Positions 1-8,577 of a stretch of DNA of 64,000 nt are shown here, in pieces. Origin of the DNA: an uncultured Bacteroidia bacterium (GTDB lineage: Bacteria > Bacteroidota > Bacteroidia > Bacteroidales > Prolixibacteraceae). The position numbers and the translations under genes were made by a program. Position 1 is the stretch's first letter. Every line of letters begins with the position of its first letter. The stretch spans positions 1 through 64,000 of the forward strand of contig CAIYPA010000525.1 of NCBI GenBank assembly GCA_903927965.1. The letters are read 5' to 3'. The notes under the pieces are model-generated. The model was not told the origin of the DNA. It saw only the letters and a list, made by a program, of their open reading frames with translations, and ran no database searches.

Positions 1-1563
1 AGTGCCGCCGATATTGCTCGACCACGAAGGGGCACTGGTTCCATTGCTTATAAGCACTTGTCCGGAAGTGCCTGCGGCGGTCGATGCATATGCTGATGTG
101 GTTGATGCATAGATTACCCCATATTGGGTAGGGGTTGTTACAGTGCCGGTGCCGCCATTGCCGATTGGCAATGTCCCGCTTACATGGGTTGTTAAAGCAA
201 TTTTCCCCCAGGCAGGTGCAACACCAACTCCGCCGGATATTAATGAATTGCCAGTGGCAACATCTGCAAGTTTTGATAAGGTAGTAGCTGCTGAGGCATA
301 GGTTAAATCACCAATTGTATAAGAACTAAGATTCGTACCCCCATTTGATACCGGAAGAGTACCTGCAACATGGGTAGCCAAACCTATTTTTCCCCACGAA
401 GGTGCAACACCTATACCGCCTGAAATCAATGAGCTTCCAGTTGCAACATCTGAAAGTTTTGATAAAGCAGTGGCTCCGGAAGCATAGGTTAGGTCGCCAA
501 TGCTATATGAAGCCAAGCTGGTGCCACCATTGGCAACAGCCAAAGTTCCGCCTAAAGTAAGGATTCCACTGGTTGTAATTGGACCACCGGTAAGTGTTAG
601 GCCGGTTGATCCGCCCGCACCGCTTATGCTTGTAACTGTACCTGTTCCTGTAAGTGGAGTTCCGTTCACACGAAAAGCACCTGTAATATTTACATCGCCA
701 GTGACATCGAGAGGATAAGCTGGAGCTAGATTTGCGATTCCAACCTTTCCATCGTTCTTAACCACCATTTTTGTCACACCATTGATCTGACTCTGGATTT
801 CACCGTCGCCGGAAGCATCATTGTCGGCAGACATTACGATTGTTCCATTGGTAGAAAGTCCATTGGCAGAGCCGATTCCCGCAGTGGTTTGTTTTGTTCC
901 GTCAGGGAAAACCAGTCCGTTTCCATCGGTCATTATTTTAACGTTCCCATTCACATGAAGTTTGTCTGAAGGGGTTGTTGTCCCGATGCCGATTTTACCT
1001 GTATTGTAATAAATATCGCTGCCTGTGGTGGTCCACTGTGTGTTTGCAATGGTGGGTTGATTAGTTAGATCATTGTAACTTCCAGATGTAGAAACTGTTG
1101 CAAATGCAGGTTTGCCGTTCACATTGTCCCAGGTTGGGACCCAGTCAAGGTCGCGGTACAAACCGGCATGGTTTCCCCAGCCATAAGCCGTATTCCAGTT
1201 GGTAATATCTCCGCTGGCAATAACATTTGCAGGAGAGGCAACAAAAACTGGGTCGGTTTCGGTATAAATGCCCGATGAAACGCGGATCCAGACCGGCGAG
1301 CCAGAAGTGCCACTGTTATAATAGTAACCAGGAGTGCCATCTGTCTGATAAACAAGCAACCCTGTGGCTGGCAAGGAAATGGCAGAACGTTCAGCTGCTA
1401 ACATTCTGGGTGCTAAAAGTCCCTTGGTAGAAGAGCTTATGTCGAGCATGGCGCTTGCATCGGGAGTAGTGCCAGTGGAATTGATGCCCACATTTTGGGC
1501 CTGCGTAAACGTAACCATTGCAATGATCAGAACAATAGTCAAAAGCAATCCATTTTTTTTCAT
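1..1563 (-). CDS. Secreted repeat-containing tail-fibre-like protein (3' end truncated by window)
   Basis: The frame is open from an ATG at 1563 to the window edge (521 codons, no stop), so the C-terminus is missing. It begins with a signal peptide ([16 protein letters not shown], then cleavage near TQAQ). A segment typical of Bacteroidota surface or phage tail-fibre-like proteins follows ([19 protein letters not shown], then GLLAPRM near residues 30-60). After it come Gly/Ser/Thr-rich modules containing [17 protein letters not shown] and [13 protein letters not shown], motifs often found ahead of an intramolecular chaperone (endosialidase-like) domain. Near the window edge a unit of about 62 residues is tandemly repeated (DNA at 182-367 and 368-553), with the shared core LSKLxDVATGxSLISGG. 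Family membership and surface location are inferred. No enzyme motif is visible. The start is supported by the signal peptide immediately after it. Confidence 0.75.
   Translation of the reverse strand, partial: MKKNGLLLTIVLIIAMVTFTQAQNVGINSTGTTPDASAMLDISSSTKGLLAPRMLAAERSAISLPATGLLVYQTDGTPGYYYNSGTSGSPVWIRVSSGIYTETDPVFVASPANVIASGDITNWNTAYGWGNHAGLYRDLDWVPTWDNVNGKPAFATVSTSGSYNDLTNQPTIANTQWTTTGSDIYYNTGKIGIGTTTPSDKLHVNGNVKIMTDGNGLVFPDGTKQTTAGIGSANGLSTNGTIVMSADNDASGDGEIQSQINGVTKMVVKNDGKVGIANLAPAYPLDVTGDVNITGAFRVNGTPLTGTGTVTSISGAGGSTGLTLTGGPITTSGILTLGGTLAVANGGTSLASYSIGDLTYASGATALSKLSDVATGSSLISGGIGVAPSWGKIGLATHVAGTLPVSNGGTNLSSYTIGDLTYASAATTLSKLADVATGNSLISGGVGVAPAWGKIALTTHVSGTLPIGNGGTGTVTTPTQYGVIYASTTSAYASTAAGTSGQVLISNGTSAPSWSSNIGGT
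182..553 (-). repeat. Tandem in-frame coding repeat, two units of 186 bp
   Basis: Two adjacent units (182-367 and 368-553) share the same order of blocks, for example ACATGGGT at 182 and 368 and AAGTTTTGATAA in both. The period is 186 bp, or 62 codons, so the reading frame is preserved. The units have diverged at many third positions, which indicates an old duplication under protein-level selection. A third partial unit may continue past the window edge. Confidence 0.7.
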
Positions 1564-1707
1564 AACGATTTTTACATTGTAGTTGTGTGAACATGGAGTT
1601 TTAGTAAATTCTCATTGCAAATGAAATGAATATACAGCGAATTAATCTTGATGTAGATCAAGAAATGATACGTTGGTAAAGTTAATTTACAGATAGACTT
1701 GCAAAAA

Positions 1708-2319
1708 TCAGATCTCTTTTAGAGGTGGGAGATCATGTTTATTCTTTCCCTTTTTTGTTCGGGATGAATGGATGCGGTTGAATGTTTCGGGTGAAATGCC
1801 GATAAACGAAGCAATGTATTTTTGTTTTACGCGAAGGATCAATCCAGGCTTATCGGTCAGGAATTGTTCATACCTCTGACTGGCATCAAGGTCGTGGTAG
1901 CGTTTACGGGCGGCTTCTACCCTGACAACATATTCCTCCATGATTATACGCCCCAGATTGCAAATTTCGAAATTTGTGGTGTAAAGTGCCCTTAGCTTTT
2001 GGTTGTCGATACGGTAAAGTACCGATTCTTCCAACATCTGATATGACTTCGTTGCTGGCATATTGGCAATATAGGTGGTAACATCGTTAAAAATCTGCCC
2101 TTCGGACCACAGCGTATCGGTAACCTCATCGTTCAAATTGACACGGTAACCCCTTGCCAAACCTTTCGCGATCAAATAGGTGTAATAGTTGACTTGCCCC
2201 TGTTGGATCATTATTTCACCTTTATGGGCTGTGATAATTTCTGTTGTTCCGGCAAGCAGCTTGAGGGCTTCTTCCGAAAGGGGGATAAACTGGCCGAAAT
2301 ATTTATACAGGTTGTCCAT
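1708..2319 (-). CDS. Crp/Fnr family transcriptional regulator
   Basis: 203 aa. The N-terminal half is a cyclic-nucleotide-binding-like beta-roll (residues ~20-120: HKGEIMIQQGQ, LIAKGLARGY, LWSEGQIFND). It lacks the Arg/Ser pocket of cAMP-bound Crp, so the ligand is unknown. The C-terminal half is a helix-turn-helix with the usual Bacteroidota signature VKQKYIASFIGISPETFNRI (residues ~164-183). No Fnr-type cysteine cluster is visible. Such proteins bind DNA as dimers and often control respiration or stress genes in this phylum. The gene stands alone, between the tail-fibre-like gene and the terminator of the PpiD-like gene, so its targets cannot be guessed. The ATG at 2319 gives a normal N-terminus for the family. 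Confidence 0.85.
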   Translation of the reverse strand: MDNLYKYFGQFIPLSEEALKLLAGTTEIITAHKGEIMIQQGQVNYYTYLIAKGLARGYRVNLNDEVTDTLWSEGQIFNDVTTYIANMPATKSYQMLEESVLYRIDNQKLRALYTTNFEICNLGRIIMEEYVVRVEAARKRYHDLDASQRYEQFLTDKPGLILRVKQKYIASFIGISPETFNRIHSSRTKKGKNKHDLPPLKEI

Positions 2320-2489
2320 GTCCCAAAAATAGGAAAAAAATTAATATGACCGTGCTCCCCGCCCCATGCCCTAAGCCCTTTAAACACATAGAAACATTGG
2401 GTTTTCACATAGGCATTTAGATTGGCTTTTAAGGCATTTTCAAATTTTCCCCTTCACCATTCTCATTGCCATACTTTGAATTAAAATAG

Positions 2490-2523
2490 AAAAAGGCTAC
2501 TCTTGAAGCAGCCTTTTTTTTTA
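2490..2523 (-). terminator. Intrinsic terminator after the ppiD-like gene (probably bidirectional)
   Basis: A hairpin with arms AAAAAGGCTAC (2490-2500) and GCAGCCTTTTT (from 2509) has one mismatch and a loop TCTTGAAG-like of about 8 nt. T-runs flank it in both orientations. It lies between the end of the minus-strand gene at 2545 and the start of the next minus-strand gene at 2319, so it most likely ends the nadB-to-ppiD-like run. Confidence 0.75.
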
Positions 2524-2544
2524 TTTTTGATTGTATTGCCTTGA

Positions 2545-4653
2545 TTAATAGAACTTTGCTCTTTTATCGACTATTTTGGCATTTTCACGCAACGCCTCAA
2601 AAGCGAGGGTATTGGCACGATAATTAATGGATGCGGCCAATCTTTGTTTCCCAGAAGCCAAATCCTGGTCTGCACCGGGGTTAAGGCTGTTTACTTTAAC
2701 GACATAAACACCATTCGTACCAACTACAGGTTTCGAAACCTGATTCGACTCCAAAGCAGTTGCTGCACCGGCAATGGCAGGTTCGTAACCAACAGATGGT
2801 ATGGAAGCAGATTCAAATGTAATGTTTTGAGCCTCACCTACAGTAACATTCAGAGATGAAGCCAGTTGATTGAGGTCTGTTTTTCCGGACATTTTCTCAA
2901 TTAACTGTTGTGCTTTTTTCTCTTTCTTAACTTCTGTTTCAATGCGGCTTTTAACTGTAACAAAAGGAGCAATCCCTTTTTCCTGTTCACTGGTAAGGGA
3001 GGCAACAACAAACTGGTCGCCAAGTTCAAAAATAGGTGTCCCTTCGGTACTAAGGATGATCGAACCCACACTGGCTTTGTAAGCTGCACGGATTAGCAAT
3101 CTTGAATTTGTCAGTCCTGCAATGTCTTTATCGTTTTCGCGGATATTTGCAATCCGTTTATTAAGTCCCTGGGCAGTGATGGCATCATTGAATTTTTTAA
3201 TGTCCTGGTTTTGACTGGCGAATTTAGATGCACTTGTGTAGGTTGCCTGATAGGTCTGGCTACTAGGCTCGATAACACGGTTGATGATGGCCAATTGAAC
3301 ATTAGGAGCGGTTTTCCCACGGTTGGTCACCTGAACGAGATGTATGCCAAACTGAGTTTTAACAACCTGGATATCATTTACCTTGCCGAAAAATGAAGCA
3401 TCTTCAAACGGTTTGACCATCATGCCCCTGCGGACCCAACCCAGATCTCCACCTTTTGCAGCTGAACCTGTATCGGCTGACTTTTCACGGGCAATATCCT
3501 CAAATTTCATCCCTTTAACAACAATAAGGTTTTTAAGGCTATCCGCCGTTTTTTGTGCTGCGGCCAATTCTGGTTGCGTGTTAACTCGGATAAGGATATG
3601 GCGTACCTCAACTGAATCGGGCAATTCTTCAAATTTCTGAATCTTAGCTAATTTCCAGCTATTGTTTTCTTTATATGGCCCATAGATATCACCCACTTTA
3701 CCCGCAAATGCAAATGTTCCCAAATCAGGTGAAAGTTCACCTTTTTTGAAGTATGAACCATCAAAAGGAACGTCGGAATTGATATTCACATAAGCAGCCG
3801 GATCTTCAACCGTTGCAAATTCCGTTTTGGTATCGTTGATCCATTTGATCAGTTTGTCTTCATCAGCTTTTGATGCCACAACCGGAAAAGTAACATATTC
3901 AATGTTACGGTTGTTTTCTTGTTTAAAATTTTCCTTCTTTTTCTCATAATAGGCTTTGAGGTCATCCTCGGACACCTTTACAGTACTGTCGGAAATTGAG
4001 GAAAAAGGTTTTGCAACAAATTGAATATTCGCCTGGTGGTTACGTCCCTTAAGGTCGTTTTTCGCCTCATCATTTGTCACATAAAGCCCTTTTGCAATCA
4101 AATTATTGTACTTGGAGAATGTTTGTTCTTCAACTATCTGATTTTCAATAAATAACCAATAGGCGCGTTCTTTTCCCGTACTATTTGACTGTTGGAATTT
4201 TAAAAATTGGATCATTGCACTGCGGTTTAAGGTTCCGGTGTTTTGATCGCGGAAAATACTCTGGATAATGGCATGCGGGTTTTTGCCCTGAACCAGGTCA
4301 AACAGCTCCACTGAACTAACTCCAATCCCAAGTCTTTCATAAATATCCTGCATGGTCAGACTCCTTACCGTATTTTGCCAGGTTTGCTCCCTGATCTGAT
4401 CGGTTGTTTGTTGGTCAAGGGATGTTTTGCCGGAATTCATTTTGTAAATTTCAGAAAGTTCCTCAACTTTTGCCTGAAACTCAGGGTAGGTTACGTTCTT
4501 TCCGTCAATTTCGGCCAAATTCATTTGATTACTGCGAGTGATAGAGCTTGTTGATTTGAACAAGTCGCCGAGAATAAATGCTGCGAGTGCCATACCAATG
4601 AATATTGCAATCGCAATTCCGGCACGGTTCCTGATTTTCTGTAATGTTGCCAT
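2545..4653 (-). CDS. ppiD: SurA/PpiD-like periplasmic peptidyl-prolyl isomerase, inner-membrane anchored
   Basis: 702 aa. One N-terminal membrane helix (residues ~13-33, AGIAIAIFIGMALAAFILG) anchors the protein. A SurA_N-type chaperone region follows (~35-230), rich in charged helices. A parvulin/rotamase domain lies at about residues 344-450 (VEVRHILIRV, GGDLGWVRRGMMVKPFEDA, FGIHLVQV), and a long C-terminal SurA_N_3-like part completes it. This architecture is that of Bacteroidota PpiD-like foldases, which assist outer membrane and secreted protein folding. It is the last gene of a minus-strand run with lptC, which fits an envelope-biogenesis role. A 153 bp gap separates it from lptC, so it may have its own promoter, though I found no clear one. 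The ppiD symbol is given by architecture, not by close identity to the E. coli protein. Confidence 0.85.
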   Translation of the reverse strand: MATLQKIRNRAGIAIAIFIGMALAAFILGDLFKSTSSITRSNQMNLAEIDGKNVTYPEFQAKVEELSEIYKMNSGKTSLDQQTTDQIREQTWQNTVRSLTMQDIYERLGIGVSSVELFDLVQGKNPHAIIQSIFRDQNTGTLNRSAMIQFLKFQQSNSTGKERAYWLFIENQIVEEQTFSKYNNLIAKGLYVTNDEAKNDLKGRNHQANIQFVAKPFSSISDSTVKVSEDDLKAYYEKKKENFKQENNRNIEYVTFPVVASKADEDKLIKWINDTKTEFATVEDPAAYVNINSDVPFDGSYFKKGELSPDLGTFAFAGKVGDIYGPYKENNSWKLAKIQKFEELPDSVEVRHILIRVNTQPELAAAQKTADSLKNLIVVKGMKFEDIAREKSADTGSAAKGGDLGWVRRGMMVKPFEDASFFGKVNDIQVVKTQFGIHLVQVTNRGKTAPNVQLAIINRVIEPSSQTYQATYTSASKFASQNQDIKKFNDAITAQGLNKRIANIRENDKDIAGLTNSRLLIRAAYKASVGSIILSTEGTPIFELGDQFVVASLTSEQEKGIAPFVTVKSRIETEVKKEKKAQQLIEKMSGKTDLNQLASSLNVTVGEAQNITFESASIPSVGYEPAIAGAATALESNQVSKPVVGTNGVYVVKVNSLNPGADQDLASGKQRLAASINYRANTLAFEALRENAKIVDKRAKFY

Positions 4654-4806
4654 CGATATTTGGTTACTTTATTATTACTTTTTATCCTATTTTATGAGGG
4701 TACGAATATAACAATATTCGACTTTTAAATTGCCTTATCCGGGTGAAATTTAGCTATAATCAATATTATCCTAAAAATCAGAGTGTTACTTGATCTTATT
4801 GGATAA

Positions 4807-5361
4807 TTATTGTTCATTGACGTAGATTTGTCCCTTGGTTTTTTTGAAAGCCCACTTCTTCATTTGCGTATCAGACTCAAATCCACCTGTCCCAATAATA
4901 CTTTGATCCCCTTTTTTTATACTAACGAATTTATCTGAAAAAATTTTATCCTGCTCCGTCATATAGATCAACTCTTCAGTGCGGAGGGTATCACCTTTAT
5001 TGTTGACCATTACAACATTGCCGGTAGCAAGCCATTTTTGTTCACTTACAAAGTTTTTTCCATAATTGGCTGAGAGTTCTGAAATGATTTTCTTGTTTTC
5101 GTCGAATTGCTGAAGGTGGAACCCTTCCGGAAATTCCTTGTATGGTGGTTTTTCAAGATCGAAAATTAACAATTTGGGTGTGTCCAGAAAATACCTGACA
5201 ATCCCTGAATCTGTATAAAAGGTTTGAAAATCAGTCGCATCAACAGATGGCATTGTTTTACTGCCAAGCAGCCCGGTAGGTATGTCTGATGCAACCTTTG
5301 AGCTACAAGATAATATAAACAATGCTGCACCTAAGGTTAGTGTACAAATGCCTATTTTCAT
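4807..5361 (-). CDS. lptC: LPS export ABC transporter periplasmic protein LptC (lipoprotein form)
   Basis: 184 aa. The N-terminus MKIGICTLTLGAALFILSC is a lipoprotein signal peptide with the lipobox Cys at residue 19. The LptC/OstA-like jellyroll follows: YTDSGIVRYFLDTPKLLIFDL, PEGFHLQQFDENKKIISEL, ATGNVVMVNNKGDTLRTEEL, then a C-terminal KKTKGQIYV. LptC receives lipopolysaccharide from LptBFG and passes it to LptA. Most Proteobacterial LptC proteins have a membrane helix; a lipid anchor is common in Bacteroidota. The ATG at 5361 overlaps the upstream stop in an ATGA arrangement, which indicates translational coupling with the small secreted protein. Confidence 0.85.
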   Translation of the reverse strand: MKIGICTLTLGAALFILSCSSKVASDIPTGLLGSKTMPSVDATDFQTFYTDSGIVRYFLDTPKLLIFDLEKPPYKEFPEGFHLQQFDENKKIISELSANYGKNFVSEQKWLATGNVVMVNNKGDTLRTEELIYMTEQDKIFSDKFVSIKKGDQSIIGTGGFESDTQMKKWAFKKTKGQIYVNEQ

Positions 5362-5699
5362 TTGGGATTGCTTATTTGGGAAGAAGGTGGCAATTCGGCT
5401 TTTTTGCCAAAATTAATCACATTGCTCTTGTTACCAGCAATTTCAAGTTTTTCCTCCCTGTCGTGAAATTTAAATTTCAGGCAGGCTGTTTTGGAATCTA
5501 TTTTGATCACATACACACCGTCAAAACTTGTGTAGAACTTATCTTTTGAGTGGTCGGCAGTGACCAACACCCCGGATGCAGGTTTTCCTTCAGAGTTGTA
5601 AACAATTCCTTTAATAACCCTTGATCCAGCCATACATCCGTTTATCCCAATAATAACAGTCAGAAAAAGGCTGATAATGAAAGTGTAAACAATTTTCAT
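5358..5699 (-). CDS. Small secreted protein with carboxypeptidase-regulatory-like (beta-sandwich) domain
   Basis: 113 aa. It has an N-terminal hydrophobic export signal (residues 1-22, ending in NGC; Cys22 could be a lipobox, ING-C). A single CarboxypepD_reg-like beta-sandwich follows: RVIKGIVYNSEGKPASGVLV, TSFDGVYVI, CLKFKFHDREEKLEI. Such domains are common as N-terminal modules of TonB-dependent receptors, but here one stands alone. It lies 7 bp after the outer membrane protein gene and overlaps lptC by 4 bp, so it is co-translated with lptC. A structural or binding role at the periplasmic face of the outer membrane is plausible; nothing catalytic is visible. Confidence 0.7.
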   Translation of the reverse strand: MKIVYTFIISLFLTVIIGINGCMAGSRVIKGIVYNSEGKPASGVLVTADHSKDKFYTSFDGVYVIKIDSKTACLKFKFHDREEKLEIAGNKSNVINFGKKAELPPSSQISNPK

Positions 5700-5706
5700 T
5701 TTATTA

Positions 5707-7014
5707 CTAGTCGAATTTTCTTTTAATAAACCACCTATCCTGAAGCATCAGGTGAAAAGTAAATTTCGCGTACGTCTCTTTAATCAAATTGTTGTTGGCC
5801 GTCCCCAATTTCCCAATTTCAGCAGATAGGTTTAAGGCTGAACGAGACCGGCTTAAAGGTAAGCCTAATCCAAAGGTGGCCCCATATCCTTTAATTTGTT
5901 GCCCGTTGATGGTAAGGTACGAATTCTCATAGTACAAACCAAGCCTATATTGTGCCCTCGCCCAGTAACTTCTAATCGAGAACTCATCAGGAACTATTTC
6001 AAATCCAGCAGAATATCGGGTACTGTTGGTCAGATATGGTGAAGTTTCCCCCATAAAACTGGCTGAACTCCATTTTTGATGACTCATATCGGCCCCAATA
6101 GTAAATTTGTTCTTATACGCATATGTAAAACCTGCACTGTAACTCAAGGGAAGTGTAAGTCCGCCAACGGTGCTTTGAATATTTCTGATAGTGTCGATGA
6201 TTGGAGTTGTGGTTGATGAATTGCGGAACAGTTCCCTCTCTTCAAGAATTGAATATTTAGCCGACATATTTTGCTTGGGTTCGATGGTTGCCCCAAGTAC
6301 CCATTGGCTTTTATTTTTTGTTTTCCATGTGTACTGCAAACCGCCGGTCACCCCAAAGTTATGTACATTTAGTTTGTTTTCAAGCAAATAGTCATAGGCG
6401 GCAGCGTCATAAGGAAAATTCAGATAATAGCTATCCGTCAATACGCCAAACAAATACCATACATTAACACCAACAGATAAGTGTTTTCCAATATTGAATG
6501 CATTTCCAAGAAAAGCTTTGGAGAGTGAACCTGTACCACTAATTGATGTTGCAGAAATGTTTGTGGTGGTTTCCACAACAGATTGAATGTTGTACCCTTT
6601 TTCGGACAAGGGGGTGATGCCAAAAGCCGTAGCCCACCATTTTTTCAATGGGAATGAAAACGTTAATGTATTGAAATTAATATTATTCCCACCATTCTTC
6701 TGATTTTCGGTCTCATATTTTGTATGCCTGGAATTGAGCCCAAATTCCATCAGAAAGGTCATGGTGTCAATTGCCGTGTAAGATGCCGGGTTCTCAGTAT
6801 TGATTTGAAAACCATACCTGACACCTGTTCCGATGCCGCCCATCCCAGCACTACGACCCATTGAATAACCGTTCAGCGTTCCTATTCCGTAACGGGAATA
6901 CGGAGAACTTGTGCTTGAGCTGTTTTTGTCCTGAGCTCTCAACAAGGATGGAAGCAGTAAAAAGGCTGTCGCTACCGCGAGTGTTAAACTAATTTTTTTC
7001 AGCATTATATTCAA
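5707..7014 (-). CDS. Outer membrane beta-barrel protein (FadL/OmpP1-like)
   Basis: 435 aa. A signal peptide (MLKKISLTLAVATAFLLLPS...RAQ) is followed by SPYSRYGIGTLNGYSMGRSAGMGG, the usual start of a Bacteroidota barrel family resembling FadL/OmpP1. The rest is many alternating amphipathic strands, and the chain ends with an aromatic strand (FTFHLMLQDRWFIKRKFD). The start could be at 7014 or at the second Met at 7005. Both overlap the 3' end of coaX (stop at 6989), so translation is probably coupled. The gene sits between coaX and lptC, a position where many Bacteroidota carry this barrel. The transported substrate is unknown. Confidence 0.75.
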   Translation of the reverse strand: MNIMLKKISLTLAVATAFLLLPSLLRAQDKNSSSTSSPYSRYGIGTLNGYSMGRSAGMGGIGTGVRYGFQINTENPASYTAIDTMTFLMEFGLNSRHTKYETENQKNGGNNINFNTLTFSFPLKKWWATAFGITPLSEKGYNIQSVVETTTNISATSISGTGSLSKAFLGNAFNIGKHLSVGVNVWYLFGVLTDSYYLNFPYDAAAYDYLLENKLNVHNFGVTGGLQYTWKTKNKSQWVLGATIEPKQNMSAKYSILEERELFRNSSTTTPIIDTIRNIQSTVGGLTLPLSYSAGFTYAYKNKFTIGADMSHQKWSSASFMGETSPYLTNSTRYSAGFEIVPDEFSIRSYWARAQYRLGLYYENSYLTINGQQIKGYGATFGLGLPLSRSRSALNLSAEIGKLGTANNNLIKETYAKFTFHLMLQDRWFIKRKFD

Positions 7015-7720
7015 GAATTCTGTTTAACCCAATGAGGGTAATTTCAAATTTTACAAAGATGGCATTTTTTAGCTTTTTATCAAAAAAGAATGAATCTCCG
7101 CCTGTTAAAATAACCAGGCATTCGGGCCATTCTTTATGAACATGGTCGATCATACCATCTATTTCGAAGATCAACCCATTTTGTACACCAGCCCTGATGG
7201 CCTCTTCAGTCGTTTTACCGATCTCCTGCCAATCATGAGCATAGCTGACCATCGGGAGTTTCTGTGTAAATTCATGCAGAGCCCTTAACCTCATTTTCAA
7301 TCCAGGTGAGATATTCCCGCCTAGGAAACGATTGTTGTTTATCAGGTCAAAAGTAATCGCTGTACCTGCATCAATCACCAATAGGTTTTTGCCAGGAAAA
7401 AGAGATATAGCTCCAACCGCAGCGGCAATCCTATCAACTCCCAGAGTCTCCTTCGATTCATAAAGGTTTTCAATCGGTACAGGAGTATGGTGATTAAATT
7501 CGATAAACTGATCAAATTGCTCGACCAATACTTTCAGCAATCCGACATCCAAACCGGCAACTGACGAAAGGATGGCCTTGTTAAGGCCTGAATAAACACT
7601 CTTCAGGGCAACTAACCTTGAAAAATTGAATTCGTTGTAACAAATCGTCTCAACCAGTTCGCCTTCATCGAATATTCCAACTTTCGTAAGGCTGTTTCCT
7701 ATGTCGATAACAAGGTTCAA
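6989..7720 (-). CDS. coaX: Type III pantothenate kinase
   Basis: 243 aa, normal length for CoaX. The ASKHA-fold motifs are present: the ATP-binding MNLVIDIGNSLTKVGIF at the N-terminus, GVDRIAAAVGA (~residues 93-103), VIDAGTAITFDLI (~112-124), GGNISPGLKMRL, and ILTGGDS near the C-terminus. The enzyme phosphorylates pantothenate in the first committed step of coenzyme A synthesis; type III enzymes need a monovalent cation and resist CoA feedback. It starts 5 bp after nadC and overlaps the following barrel gene, so NAD and CoA cofactor synthesis appear to be co-transcribed. Confidence 0.93.
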   Translation of the reverse strand: MNLVIDIGNSLTKVGIFDEGELVETICYNEFNFSRLVALKSVYSGLNKAILSSVAGLDVGLLKVLVEQFDQFIEFNHHTPVPIENLYESKETLGVDRIAAAVGAISLFPGKNLLVIDAGTAITFDLINNNRFLGGNISPGLKMRLRALHEFTQKLPMVSYAHDWQEIGKTTEEAIRAGVQNGLIFEIDGMIDHVHKEWPECLVILTGGDSFFFDKKLKNAIFVKFEITLIGLNRILEYNAEKN

Positions 7721-7725
7721 TCTAA

Positions 7726-8577
7726 TTATGATTCAATGTTCATGCTAATGTCCAATGCAACAACCGAATGGGTAAGTGCTCCGATTGAGATAAAATCGAC
7801 CCCTGTTTCGGCAACTTCTTTTAATCTTTCAATCGTCATGTTACCGGAAGCCTCAACTTTAGCTTTCCTGTTGATGATTCTAACACATTCTCTCATGGTG
7901 TTGTTCTCCATATTATCGAGCATGATGATATCTGCCCCCACTGCGAGGGCTTCATTGACCTCGTCAATCGTAGTTGTTTCGACTTCAATTTTGATGTTGT
8001 CAGGCAGAGTTTTTTTGATTTGCTCCACTGCATTGGTTATACCACCAGCAACTTTAATGTGATTGTCTTTGATCAACACCATGTCGTACAATCCAATCCG
8101 GTGATTTGTCCCGCCACCTATCCTAACAGCATATTTATCCAATAACCGTAACCCGGGCACAGTTTTTCGCGTGTCGAGGATTTTAACGTCCAAACCTAAC
8201 AATTGATTTTTGTAATTATCTGTCATTGTTGCGATTCCACTCATCCGCTGGAGGAAATTCAATGCCAGCCGCTCACCGGAAAGCAAGGCACGATAGGATC
8301 CTGAAATTTCAAGGATCGAATCCCCCTTGGTTACATGATCCCCATCACAAACATATGTTTTCCACAGAATTCCTTGATCGAGTGATTTAAAAACATATTC
8401 CGCAACAGCAAGGCCCGCAATAACACCAGAAGATTTCGCAACCATGGTTGCTTTAGCCTGTAAATCAATGGGTATAAGGGAATTGGTCGTGATATCACCT
8501 CCGCCAAGATCTTCATTTAAGGCATAATCAATAACCGGTTTTATTTCTTTAAAGTCTAATTCGCTTATCGTCATCAT
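7726..8577 (-). CDS. nadC: Nicotinate-nucleotide pyrophosphorylase (carboxylating), quinolinate phosphoribosyltransferase
   Basis: 283 aa. Family signatures are clear: NEDLGGGDITTNSLIP near residue 18, LDTRKTVPGLRLLDKYAV, GGGTNHRIGLYDMVLIKDNH (~155-175), IEVETTTIDE, IIMLDNM and VEASGNMT. The enzyme converts quinolinate and PRPP to nicotinate mononucleotide, releasing CO2. Its ATG overlaps the nadB stop by 4 bp, so L-aspartate oxidase and NadC are translationally coupled. No nadA (quinolinate synthase) is visible in the window; it must be elsewhere for a complete de novo pathway. Confidence 0.95.
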   Translation of the reverse strand: MMTISELDFKEIKPVIDYALNEDLGGGDITTNSLIPIDLQAKATMVAKSSGVIAGLAVAEYVFKSLDQGILWKTYVCDGDHVTKGDSILEISGSYRALLSGERLALNFLQRMSGIATMTDNYKNQLLGLDVKILDTRKTVPGLRLLDKYAVRIGGGTNHRIGLYDMVLIKDNHIKVAGGITNAVEQIKKTLPDNIKIEVETTTIDEVNEALAVGADIIMLDNMENNTMRECVRIINRKAKVEASGNMTIERLKEVAETGVDFISIGALTHSVVALDISMNIES

